A DNA stretch of 64,000 bases from Chlamydomonas sphaeroides. Taxonomy: Eukaryota > Chlorophyta > Chlorophyceae > Chlamydomonadales > Chlamydomonadaceae. The notes under the pieces were generated by a model. The model was not told the DNA's origin. It did no database searches and worked only from the letters and a program-made list of their open reading frames with translations. The position numbers were made by a program, and so were the translations under genes. Numbering within the stretch: position 1 is the stretch's first letter; each line of letters starts with the position of its first letter. The DNA lies in NCBI GenBank assembly GCA_001662425.1, contig BDDC01000068.1, forward strand, positions 65,054 through 129,053, written 5' to 3'. Of this stretch, positions 46,301-55,723 are shown one piece after another.

Positions 46301-48780
46301 CAGCACGCGGCCGGCGGCGGCGGCGGCGGCCTGGGGCAGTGGCTGGCGGCGGCGGCACGCGTGGTGGGCGCGGCGATGCTCGCGGCGATGCTGGCGCCGC
46401 TGCAGGCGCTGGCGTCCAAGCTGGTGTACGGCAAGGTGTGCTGGGTGCAGCCCGAGCTCGGTCCGTCCCGCTGTATCCGGGTTCTTGCCTCCCCGCCTCA
46501 CCCTGCGCCCTGTGCTGCCCCGGCAGGTGCGCGAGGCGCTGGGCGTGCGGCGCACCGTGGTCAGCGGCGGTGGCTCGCTGGCGGCGCACCTGGACGACTT
46601 CTACGAGGCCATCGGGCTGCCCATCCTCAACGGCTGGGGCCTCACCGAGACCAGCCCCGTGCTGGCCTGCAGGCGCGCCAACGCGCCCGGCCAGGTGAGC
46701 CGCCGGCCGTGCACAGCGGGCGCTGCGTATGGAGCTCTGTTGCCGAGCATGTGGCACCCCTTTTGCCGGCCGTTGTGCATTGCGCAAGCGCGCCTGCCCT
46801 GATGTGGCATCTTGCCCTCGCCCAGCTCTCGCATCTTAAAACTGAGTCTATCGATACGTCGACGTTTCTTACCGATAGACACTACCGAATCCATCGATAA
46901 GATGTGACGGCTGCACGCCCTTATCCCTACAGAACATCCGCGGCAGTGTGGGCGTGCCCACCCCCGCCACGCAGCTGCGCGTGGTGGACCCCGAGAGCCT
47001 GGCGCCTCTGGGCGAGGGCCAGCAGGGCCTGGTGCTGGCTCGCGGCCCCGGGGTGATGGCGGGCTACTACCGCGACCCCGCCGCCACCGCCAAGGCCTTC
47101 CGCGCGGGCGAGGGCTGGTTCGACACGGGTGCGCCTTGGGGCCACGGGCGGGTCCCGGATGGTGCAGGGCAATGCGCGGGACGCGGTGCGTCGGTCGGCG
47201 GGAATTCTGTGTGATGAACTGTGTGTTCAAGTGTTAGGTGAAGACGGAACCCCACGCGCGGCACAGCACAGCTAAGGGTTGAGTGGCACGTCGGCCGTGC
47301 AGGGAGGGAATGCGGTTAGGTGCGAGTGCGGATAACGAAGCCCGACCGCAATCCGCCCGTGAGAACCCGCGTCCCGGCCCAGCCCGCGTACCGCGTCGTA
47401 TGTTACCTGGCAACCAGTGTAGCGAAGTTGTGGCTATGTGTGACGGCAAGCCGCAGCACCCGCCGACGCGCGCTCGGAGAGTACCCCATGCTAACAACGC
47501 AACTCGGCCCCGGCACAGCACGCTCTCGGTCAAACGCGTAGACGTACCTGGGTCTGTGAGGTACAGCACCTCCTCCCAGTTGCGCAGGGTGGGGATGATC
47601 TTGAAGGCCTTTGGGATCTTGCCGGTTGTGTAGCGGCTCCAGGCCCTGTGTGTGTTGTCGCGCCTGCCGCCGCCGCGCAGGCGACCTGGGCTGGGTGGCG
47701 CCCGGGGGCGTGCCCTTTTCGCGCTGCGCCGGCCACGTGGTGCTGACGGGGCGCGCCAAGGACACCATTGTGCTGTCCAGCGGCAAGAACGTGGAGCCGC
47801 AGGTGGGCTGCAGGGGGGGGGCCGGGGTGCGAAGATACGGTGGTCGCGCAGAGCTCAGCGTGGGCCAGGGGCCGGGGTGTTACAGCCCCTCCTGGAATGT
47901 GCGGGTACCTGATGCGTTATGGCCCACCCTTGATGCGTTGGCTTGCCTGACCCCGGGTATGCGCCGCGGCGCCCTGCTTCCTGCCCGCAGCCCATTGAGG
48001 ACGCGGTGGCGGCCAGCAGCCTGATCAAGCACGTGGTGCTGGTGGGCCAGGTAAGCGGCGGCTTGGCGGGCGGCCGTGAGGGAGCGCCTCCGCCAGGGCT
48101 TACCTCCCCGTGTTGTTCGCAGCCAGCAAGTGCTGGGGCCTGGCCTGTGGCCTTCATCAACCCCCGCCCGCAACTTGCATAACCACTCTGCCTGCCGCCA
48201 CTGCTCCTGCAGCCCCGCCTCCAACCTGCCCCATGTCTGCCCTCCCCCTGCCGCAGGACAAGCGCGAGCTGGGGGCGCTGGTGTGGCCCGACGAGGAGGC
48301 GCTGGCGGCCAACGCAGGCGCCGCCCCACTGGAGGCGGCGCAGCTGGAGGAGCAGCTCATGTTCGAGGTCACACGGTGCGCGGCCTTTCTAGGGGGTGGG
48401 GGGGCTGCGGGTCGGCGCGCGCGACGCGTAGGAGGGCCGCGGTTGCGGCCAGCGATTCGGGCTGCGAGCACACGTTGCTACCCTCGTGAAGCCAAGCAGC
48501 ACAGCGTGGGTAGCACAGTGCCGCGCCGGAGGTGCACCTCCTGCCCGCTTACCGTACCTCACCGCCGGCCGCACAACATCCTGCTGCCGTGCCCCACAGG
48601 CTCAACGCCTCGCGGCCCGACTACCACCCCTTCGACCACATTGCGCACATTGCCGTGGTGCGCACGCCGCTGAACGTGGACGACGGCACGCTGACGCGCA
48701 CCATGAAGCCGCGGCGGCCCGAGATCGTGAAGCGCCACAGCCGGTCCCTGGACGGCCTGCTGCACCGCCTGCGCGGCTAA
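43382..48780 (+). CDS. Plastid-type acyl-activating enzyme (long-chain acyl-CoA/acyl-ACP synthetase, AAE15/16-like)
   Basis: ATP-dependent fatty-acid activation. About 17 exons, ~725 residues. Exon 1 (43382-43549) codes a transit-like peptide rich in Ser/Ala/Arg (MQLTSSVAGASAATVRPRRP) and ends at a GTAAGC donor. Exons 2 and 3 join as CDIWPRNAQLYGDQLAVYDP, matching the IWR.SAEKYGD.VALVDPYH start of plant AAE15/16. Adenylate-forming motifs follow in order: FSENSARWLVADGGI, LVYTSGTTGHPKGVMLTHAN (P-loop, split by an intron), LLPPWHIYERTCAY, VSGGGSLAAHLDDFYEAIG, NGWGLTETSPV, GWFDTGDLGWVAPGG, LTGRAKDTIVLSSGKNVEP. The C-terminal lysine motif region is TRTMKPRRPEIVKRHS. The best match is to the plant plastid acyl-ACP synthetases, so fatty-acid recycling into plastid lipid is the likely role. 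An intron at about 46695-46932 holds ATCGAT motifs. Confidence 0.94.
46846..46898. repeat. ATCGAT-containing AT-rich element with inverted repeat
   Basis: Inside an intron of the acyl-activating enzyme gene. ATCGAT occurs at 46850 and 46893. GTCTATCG (46846-46853) and CGATAGAC (46873-46880) form an exact inverted repeat. The element stands out by its AT content and resembles the denser ATCGAT cluster at 63651-63748. Confidence 0.65.
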
Positions 48781-50317
48781 GTGAGGCCGGATGGCTGCGG
48801 CCGGGGGCTGGGCGCAGGTTGCGTGGCCGGGCGGACAAGGGCGTGTGTGTGTCTGAGTGAGGCGCACAAGGGCGTGCGGCTGGCCGTGCGGTGTGAAGCG
48901 TAGCGTAGCGGCACAGGGCGGTGGTTTCACGGAGCGGCAAGTAAGGGCATATGCCCAGCATATGGAGTGGGGCAACTGCGGCGCAGGGTGATTTGCCCGG
49001 GCCCGGCGGTAGTACCCTCCTGAAGGTGTAGCTGCTGCGGAAGTGCCGGTATGGTAGCTAGGGCGGTGGCTCTGGAGATTTGTGGCTGTGTTCTTGCCGG
49101 CGCGTATTGCGCTAAGGGCCCTAAGGCTCGTGAGTGGCTCGCTGCGGTCGGCTATATGGGAAGGCATCGCAGCGTGGCGCGCTGCTCGGGGCTTGTTTCG
49201 CGTGTGTGCAGGGTATGCCCTTCGGACGGCGGAGCCGTCCCGCTGCATGTGCTGTGCTGAGTACCGGTAGTGGCGTAGGTGTGTTGTTTGAGAGCATGTG
49301 GGAGTGGCGTGTGCTGGAGCGAGCCGAATAGTGTTCAGTGCAAGCCTTCTTTCGTGTGAGTGCGGGTGACATTGCGTGAGGCCATCGGTCTGCAAACTAT
49401 GCGGGCTTGCTAGAGGGCAGGGGCATGGCGACGCTGGTGGGGGTACTTGCCGGACCGCAGCCCAACGCTGAGGGTGTGGGCGCTGGGCAGCCTGGGGCGG
49501 CCGCACCGTGACGGCCCCCGGGCTGTGTCTTCTGCAAGGCCACTCTTGTCTAGCGCAAGGGACTCGGAGGTTGCCGACCCACCATGTTACAGCAATGAAA
49601 ACCGTACTCCTCTCATTCGTTTGTTTCATGACTGCCAGCTCGCACAGCCAGCCCATGAGGCCGCAACCGCCGGCCCCATCCGCGCCCCATAACCTAGCTC
49701 CCAGGTACTTGTTAGGCCAGCACGCCTGCTGAGCCCACAACGGAGCTGTCGTGTCGTGCCTCGGCAGCAATGCGGGTGCGACTCTTGAAGCGCTCCATCC
49801 ATCCGTCCATCCGTCCATGCACGCCGCCACCCAGCATGTCCCCCGCTTTGCAGCCGTGTGAGGCGCACCGGCGCTGCTCGATTGCCCCTGTCGCGCTGAC
49901 GGAGGCGCTCACAGCGCCCATGGGCGTCCCACACGAGGGGCCCTCCTCGTTGCCGCCATGCTGCGACCCAACGCCGTATCAAGCTCCTTACCATCTCCAA
50001 CTGAGGGACGCCTGGCCCGAGCACGGCGCCCATGGCCCATTGCACTAGCTGCGGCCGAGGCCGCGCTCCCAGAGACTCCTAGCGCAGGCGAACGGCACGC
50101 GCCTCGCCGTCACTGCCCATATGAAGACGGCGCCACCGCCTTCGCCAAGTTGTCAGCCAGGTGCTGGTCGTCAGGCGCACGCCGCCTCTGACTCAAAACA
50201 GAGTCGGACTCAGCGCGCTGTCCAGTGGCCTAGCCTTCTTCCGAAGAAGGCGCTGGGCCGCCTGGCATGACAGCAGCTGTGGCAGTCGGACCAGGCCGGC
50301 ACAGCGCCGGGCGCTGG
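48781..50317. other. Intergenic region between convergent genes
   Basis: Between the stop codons of the acyl-activating enzyme (+) and YOS1 (-). The 423-residue minus-strand open frame overlapping here runs through real plus-strand exons and has no domain. A TTACA at 49587-49591 would be a TGTAA poly(A) signal for YOS1, at a long distance. Confidence 0.45.
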
Positions 50318-50776
50318 TTACCCGAACACCAGCTTCACTAGAATAACTAGTGCGTTGATTGGGACGAGTACTCCTGTGGGAGATGGCGCCGGAAAGACAC
50401 GGCGCTGCTTACTCAGGCCGAGCAGGGGCAGGGTGCTGTCCCCACGAGACCCTCAAGGGTTTGGGCACCGACCTCTGAAATAGTGTACCGCGTGGATGCC
50501 GCCTATGATGGACATCTTTAAGGAATTAGACTCGCGCATCTGCGAGAACCCGAAGCCGCCTGCGAACGGGGACAGCTCGTCGGTGCCAAGTCGATCGCCA
50601 GCTGCGCTACTGCGCCACGCACGCTTTTCAAGGAAGCGGTCATTGTTGAGCACAGCGACTCCGTTGAAGACCAGCAGCACCGCCTGTCAACGCGCATGAG
50701 AGCCTAGGTCAGCGATGGGAAGGCAGTCGTCGTTGCAGCGAAGCCGGTCCACCTGAAGCAGCGTCCACAGCGACAT
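50318..50776 (-). CDS. YOS1: YOS1 / IER3IP1-like ER-Golgi transport membrane protein
   Basis: Small gene of three exons (50776-50753, 50683-50473, 50373-50318) that join in phase to 96 residues. Exon 1 is MSLWTLLQ; exon 2 begins AVLLVFNGVAVLNNDRFLEK, the first membrane segment with the conserved NxVAVLN(N)-RFL motif, and carries FAGGFGFSQ and IIGGIHAVHYFR; exon 3 is GVLVPINALVILVKLVFG, the second membrane segment. This is the YOS1/IER3IP1 family, a partner of Yip1/Yif1 in COPII transport from ER to Golgi, usually about 80-90 residues. The 10-15 extra residues (AWRSSAAGDRLGTDELSP) lie in the loop. It is head-to-head with the SOUL gene. Only exon 2 is open long enough to be noticed by ORF length, so this gene is easily missed. 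Confidence 0.94.
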
Positions 50777-51218
50777 AGTGCCGGCTATGCGCTGGCTGCG
50801 GTGCTATTGTCGCCGAGAGCGCTTCAGCTCAATTTGAGCGCAACAGGAGTTGTGCCGTCCTATTGTACAAGTGTGGAGTGAAAATGGAAACGGATGCTAA
50901 GGGGACTTTCTGATGTGGGGTCTGCCAGCGTGCTCGTCGGCTGTCGTGGGCGGGCGCAGGGGGCAGGTGGGACCGTGTGTGCCAAACCAGCGGCCGCCCG
51001 AGCTTCTGCGGGCTGTCATCACGCCAGCTTACAGCATTGTGTGCCCCTGCACGCGAGCAGGGCTTCACTGCACCATTTCCCTTGCCGCCTAGCCGCTGCC
51101 CTCGTGCAGCGCCTTGGTGTAAACTCCGTTGGCGTCAACGCCGTACCCAAACCGGATCGGCCCCCGCCCAAAGCCAGCGGCATCGCATGCCTCGCCACTC
51201 ATCAACCAACTAGCCACC
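50777..51218. promoter_or_regulatory. Divergent promoter region between YOS1 and SOUL genes
   Basis: 442 bases between outward-facing start codons. No TATA element was recognised. The SOUL start has a good context (CCACCATGC). Confidence 0.4.
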
Positions 51219-53100
51219 ATGCTCGGCAACGCAGTTTGCGCGGTCCTTGGCCTCCTAGCCGTGGGGTCCATGCCCCAACACTGCATGCGCCTGGAAGAGA
51301 AACCGGACTTTTGCCACGACCTTGACTGTCCTAGCTATACCGTCATCAACTCGATTGCGGAAAATGTGGAGCTGCGGGAATACGAGGCTGGTGCGTAGCA
51401 GGGAGTCGCGGATGAAGCGTCGCATAATCGCGGCAGGCCGACGAGGCTGCTGCAGTAGCACATCCTCACTGGCGTGCAGTGGGAGCTCCAACCGCTCGCT
51501 TGGCGCCCTGGGCCCGCCTGGGCCTCGTCACGTTGGAGGCGTGCGTGCCAACAGCCGCACGCCGGTCACCCTTCCTCGCCCCCGCGCGCCAAGGCTTGCG
51601 CGCACCCCACACGCCGCACCTAACCAACCTCTGCCAGTCGCCACAGAGCGCGTGTGGCGGGCTGCAGGAATCAACGACAGTCAGAGTGGGCAGAACGACA
51701 CAGCCCACGTCCGTTGCGAAAGTGCCCAGACACGGCGTGCGCCGCAGACGCCTGACAGCTGCACGACTCGTGGCCGGCCGCCGCAGGCGTGTGGATGTCC
51801 ACCGAGCTAACCTCCACTACGTACGACAAGGCCGTACAGACCGGCTTTATGGTGCGGGCCCGGGGGCCTGGGCTGTGAGGCGCCACCGCCGCCTTACTGC
51901 ATCCGCCCCGGCCTGATCTGTCAAGGGCCAGCCCCAACGCAGCGCCCCGTCGCTGCCTGCCACTCTGTCCCCGCCGCTCCAGGCGCTGCTGCACCCTCAC
52001 ACGCCTGCTGCCGCCTCCCTTCGCAGCGCCTGTTTGCCTACATCAGCGGCGCCAACGAGGACATGAAGCGCATCGACATGACCGCGCCTGTGCGGGTGCA
52101 GCTCACGCCCGGCCAGGGCCCCTTCTGCGAGGACCACTTCAAGGTGCGTGGGGGCCGTGCCGAACTGCCGCACTGCCGCACTGCCGCGCTACCGCTGCCG
52201 GCGCAAGGCAGGGCAAGTGCTGGCCGCGCGACTTGCCCCGCCTGTGTCATGGACTGGGCAGCAGTGCGTTCCCGCCGGACCGCGCCCTGCCGTGACGCCG
52301 TGCCCTACCCTGCGTTGACGCCCTGCCCTGCCCCGCCCTGCTGCAGGTGTCCTTCTTCGTGCCCGTGGAGCTGCAGGTGGGTCCGCTCATCGGCGCACAG
52401 CGACAGGAGCCCCTTGCGCATGCGGCACTTGAGCAGCGGCTGGGCCCCTGGCAGCTGCGGGCACATGCGTCGCCTGTGTCCGCCAAGTGCCTGACAGCGC
52501 ATTCGTGCACAATCCGCCACCTAAGGCAACGCCCGCTCCGCACCCGCTCTGCCCCTGCGGCCTGCTGCGCCCGCAGGATAACCCGCCCGCCCCCCTCAGC
52601 GATGAGGTTTTTGTTGACCCAGCGCCCGCCGCCCGCTACTACGTGCTGTCGTACGGCGGCCGCAGCAACGAGAAGAAGATTATTGACCGCGCCTCCGAGC
52701 TGGTCCGCGTGTTGGACGACGGAATGCTGCCGTACAGCTTTGACAGCTTCTTCAGCGCTGGGTGAGCGAGCGACACGAGCGTGTGTGTTTGTGTGGGTGG
52801 AGTTTTAGGGTGGAGGAGGGTACCAGCAGGCAGGCGTGCGAGGGCTGGTCAAGGCCGCGGCCCACAGGTGGACGAGCAGCGCGTATGCCGTGTGCCTGTG
52901 CCCATGCGCCGGGGAAGCGCTGTGTCATGTGGTGCACGTGCCGTGGCTGCTGGGTGGGGCACATGCGGTGCGCTGCGGACTTCTGACGCAGACCGCTCGC
53001 TGGCCTGCTGTTGTGCCTCCCGTGTCGCCACAGGTATGACAGCCCCTTCCGCATCCTCAACCGCCACAACGAGGTGTGGGTGCAGGCGCCCGACGCCTAG
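51219..53100 (+). CDS. SOUL haem-binding family protein with N-terminal signal-like segment
   Basis: Six exons, about 210 residues. The start at 51219 gives a hydrophobic leader (MLGNAVCAVLGLLAVGS). The SOUL/HBP fold then follows in order: CPSYTVINSIAENVELREYE, VWMSTELTSTTYDKAVQTGF, RLFAYISGANEDMKRIDMTA (with PV, the conserved I.MTAPV element), EDHFKVSFFVPVELQ, NPPAPLSDEVFVDP, YYVLSYGGRSNEKKI and a closing DSPFRILNRHNEVWV. SOUL proteins bind haem or other tetrapyrroles; plant and algal members are found in plastids, the cytosol or secreted. The leader suggests entry into the secretory pathway, though an early cysteine-rich piece (FCHDLDC) could also mean a matrix protein. The haem ligand cannot be assigned from sequence. 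Confidence 0.92.
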
Positions 53101-53562
53101 GCCCGTGGCTTGTGGCCCCAGCTGCAGGAGGGGCGGAGCGGATGCCGCCGCATGTGCAGGCCCCGGCGTGCAGGGCTCCCCGGCGAACTCTAGGCTGGGG
53201 TGGGCGCACTGTGAGTGCTTTTCAGGGTGTCCACGCATCCTCATGAGCCGCGGTAACGGTCGCGAGATGGCTTTATGCGTCTGCGGTGGCGCCTGGTGCC
53301 TGTGAGGCAGACGGGTGGCAAGACTGCACCGTGTGATGGAGGAGGCTATGCACGGGGCTGCGATGCGGGCTGGCAACGTTGGCAGCTTGGCACTGGGGAA
53401 TGTTTGGCGCGCGTTCGCTGCCGCCCTGCTACCCAGTCCCTGTAACAGCAAAGCGCTGCGGGGAGGCGGCATCAGCTGGGGGTGCTGCGGGATACCTGTG
53501 AAAGCCCTTGGCAGATGTGCCAAGCGTAATTTGCGTTGCGGGCCTTGAAAGGCCCTTGCTGT

Positions 53563-53567
53563 TGTAA
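53563..53567 (+). terminator. Candidate TGTAA polyadenylation signal (SOUL gene)
   Basis: TGTAA about 460 bases after the SOUL stop codon. Another TGTAA occurs near 53440. Position and motif only. Confidence 0.4.
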
Positions 53568-53782
53568 TGTGACGCTGGTCGTTGAGCAGCAAATCGGCTG
53601 CTATACCTGGAGTAAGCCCTAGGCCGTGCGTCCGTCCTCGGCTGACACGCACGCTTGGCCGGGACACTGGCTGCCCCTGCATTAGGTCGCCGGCACTGCT
53701 CGGCTAGGTCTGCGATGATGCGTTGGCAGCACATCCGACCGCATTACGGCTTGCGAGGACAGTCAGCAGCGCGCCAAAACGT

Positions 53783-53787
53783 TTACA
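53783..53787 (-). terminator. Candidate TGTAA polyadenylation signal (plastid L27 gene)
   Basis: TTACA on the plus strand, thus TGTAA in the sense of the L27 gene, about 600 bases after its stop codon. Position and motif only. Confidence 0.35.
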
Positions 53788-54388
53788 CGTCAACCCCCTC
53801 CCCTTGACCACCCTCCTGTACCCATATCGAAGCTCAGTGTCCTCAGCCAGCAGGGTAGGGTGCCCACCCCCACCACGTGCAGCAGCGCCGCAACGCGTGT
53901 GCCGCTAGAGGCAAAATTGCGGCGATCTGGCGTTGCGTTGCTGCTGGCACGCGAGGCACCATCCGTGACCCACATCACCACTGGACCCGTGCGGGCCGCA
54001 GGGCGCACAACGCCTGCGCCCGGCGCTGAAAGGCGCAGAGCAGCACGCCCTTGGCCCGCGGCCATTGGCCCCTTGCAAGCCTGGCCGGCCAGGCGCCCTG
54101 TTCCCCAGCCATTCCGGCAGCGGCCGCCGCGCGCGCAGCGGCCAGCGCACCAGCGCCGAGGAACACCGCAGGCGCCATGGCTCCGCTAGCTAGCTGCAGC
54201 TCACTCGAGGCACCGCCATGGCCGGCAGCCAGCCTTCACGGCTGGCGCTTCTCTCCCGCTTCCAATCAGCTGCTGTCGTGCAGCAGCAGCGGAAGCGCCA
54301 CGGCAAGCGCCAGCCGCTGGTTGCTACGCCCCGCCCACGCTGTGTTACGCGGGCTCCCCGGCCGCAGTTGTCGTCATCCAGTCACCGC

Positions 54389-55322
54389 TTAGGGGGTGAC
54401 GGGGGCGGCCACCTGGGCAACGGCCAGGGTGGCCTTGCGCGGCTGGTAGGCCGCCCGCCGGCGCTCCTTGCGGGACTGCTGGCCCTCGGGGGTCTTCTTG
54501 GTGTGGGTCTTAGACAGAGCCGCGACCGCCTTGGGGTGGTCCGCGGGGTACACGTGGACCTGTGTGTGCGCAACAGGAGAGGTACCATGTCAGCGGGCGG
54601 ATACTCCTGACGAGCAGCCACGCGAGTGGGCGTAGGCACCTAGTGGCAGCCATACCCTCCCCTGGTATCGCCACAGGCAAGGCGCGAAGGCACCTCCGGC
54701 ACCGCCATGCAGAATGAGGCACAAAATGACTGCAAGGGCCAGAGTCGCGACTCGTTACGCCCGGAGACTGCACATGCCCACCTCCGGCTTCACGCGCTTC
54801 TTGTCGAAAATGACAATGCCCTCAACAGTGCTGAACACCGTGAAGTCCTTGCCCAGCATGCAGTTCTCGCCGGGGTTCCACTGCGCGCAGCATGCCGGGG
54901 GACGAGGCTCTCAGGTCGCGCCAGCGCCCAGAAGGCCACGATAATGCCAATTAATAGCTGCACAGGCACGCTGGACCAGCGGAATGCGCCAGCGGCTGCC
55001 TCGGCAGGAACGAGCCGACGACCGCAAGCCACGAGTGGCACCGGTCGCAAGCGGCCAGCGCCAGCGTCCAGCACCCCTCGCGAGGCAGCCTCCACGTTTG
55101 CCTTACCGTGGAGCCGCACTGGCGCACGATAATGCCGCCGGCCTTCACCGGCTGGCCGCCGTAGACCTTAACACCGCGGCGCTTGGCGTTCGAGTCACGG
55201 CCGTTCTTCGTGGAACCAGCACCCTTCTTGTGGGCATTCTGGATGACCAGAGCGCGCTTGGGGGCAGCGGCAACGCGAACGCGCGAGGCCAGAGCCTGGC
55301 CGGCGAAGCTGTGGGCCAGCAT
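54389..55322 (-). CDS. PRPL27: Plastid 50S ribosomal protein L27 with C-terminal extension
   Basis: Three exons, about 163 residues. A transit peptide (MLAHSFAGQALASRVRVAAA) precedes the mature L27 start AHKKGAGSTKNGRDSNAKRR, GVKVYGGQPVKAGGIIVRQ. Exon 2 adds WNPGENCMLGKDFTVFSTVE and GIVIFDKKRVKPE, matching the bacterial ..G.NVG.G.DHTLFA..DG.V.F core. Exon 3 codes a ~55-residue basic extension (VHVYPADHPKAVAALSKTH ... QSRKERRRAAYQPRKATL) absent from bacterial L27. L27 sits next to the peptidyl-transferase centre of the large subunit. Differences from the consensus are RQCG for RQRG and GKDFTVFS for GRDHTLFA. The gene lies just downstream of GLE1 on the same strand. Confidence 0.97.
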
Positions 55323-55723
55323 GGTTCACCTAGTGTCCTAGTGAAGAGGTATAGGTAAAAGGCAAGCCAAACTGGTTTGAACGGCTGAGGGACCGGAGAG
55401 TCGTGTGGTCGCGCGGCATGCCGATGCACCCAAAAGCCCAGCCCCAAGCCCCGCCGGCTCAGCGAAATTGTCTTGTTTCATACGTACTTTACAGCGCACT
55501 ACCAAGCGCACAACACCCGCACGCTCGTGCCGTGCCGACCACCCCCCCGCCGAGCATCGCAACGTGCCCTAGACCATCACCGAGACGCTCTTCCAGCGCA
55601 GGAAGCACCAATCAGCACCATATGTCGTAAAAGTTCCGACACCATGCTCGCCTACCCAGCTCGGCCCGCCTATGCCAACCCGCGTGGGCATGCCTGCCTG
55701 CCGCACCGCTTGCCCCACAGAGC
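55323..55723. promoter_or_regulatory. Spacer between GLE1 3' end and plastid L27 promoter
   Basis: 401 bases on which the GLE1 3' UTR and the L27 promoter must both fit. TTACA at 55489-55493 (TGTAA in sense) probably ends GLE1, leaving about 165 bases for L27 promoter and 5' UTR. Confidence 0.45.
55489..55493 (-). terminator. Candidate TGTAA polyadenylation signal (GLE1 gene)
   Basis: TGTAA in the sense of GLE1, about 235 bases after its last inferred stop codon. Position and motif only. Confidence 0.4.

Larger units (their letters stand above)
53101..54388. other. Intergenic region between convergent SOUL and L27 genes
   Basis: No gene supported. It holds two 3' UTRs that point at each other, with TGTAA signals at 53563 (+) and 53783-53787 (-), only about 220 bases apart. 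Confidence 0.5.

Noticed and set aside
48559..49830. Minus-strand open frame of about 423 codons
   Set aside because: Antisense to the last exon of the acyl-activating enzyme. No recognisable domain.
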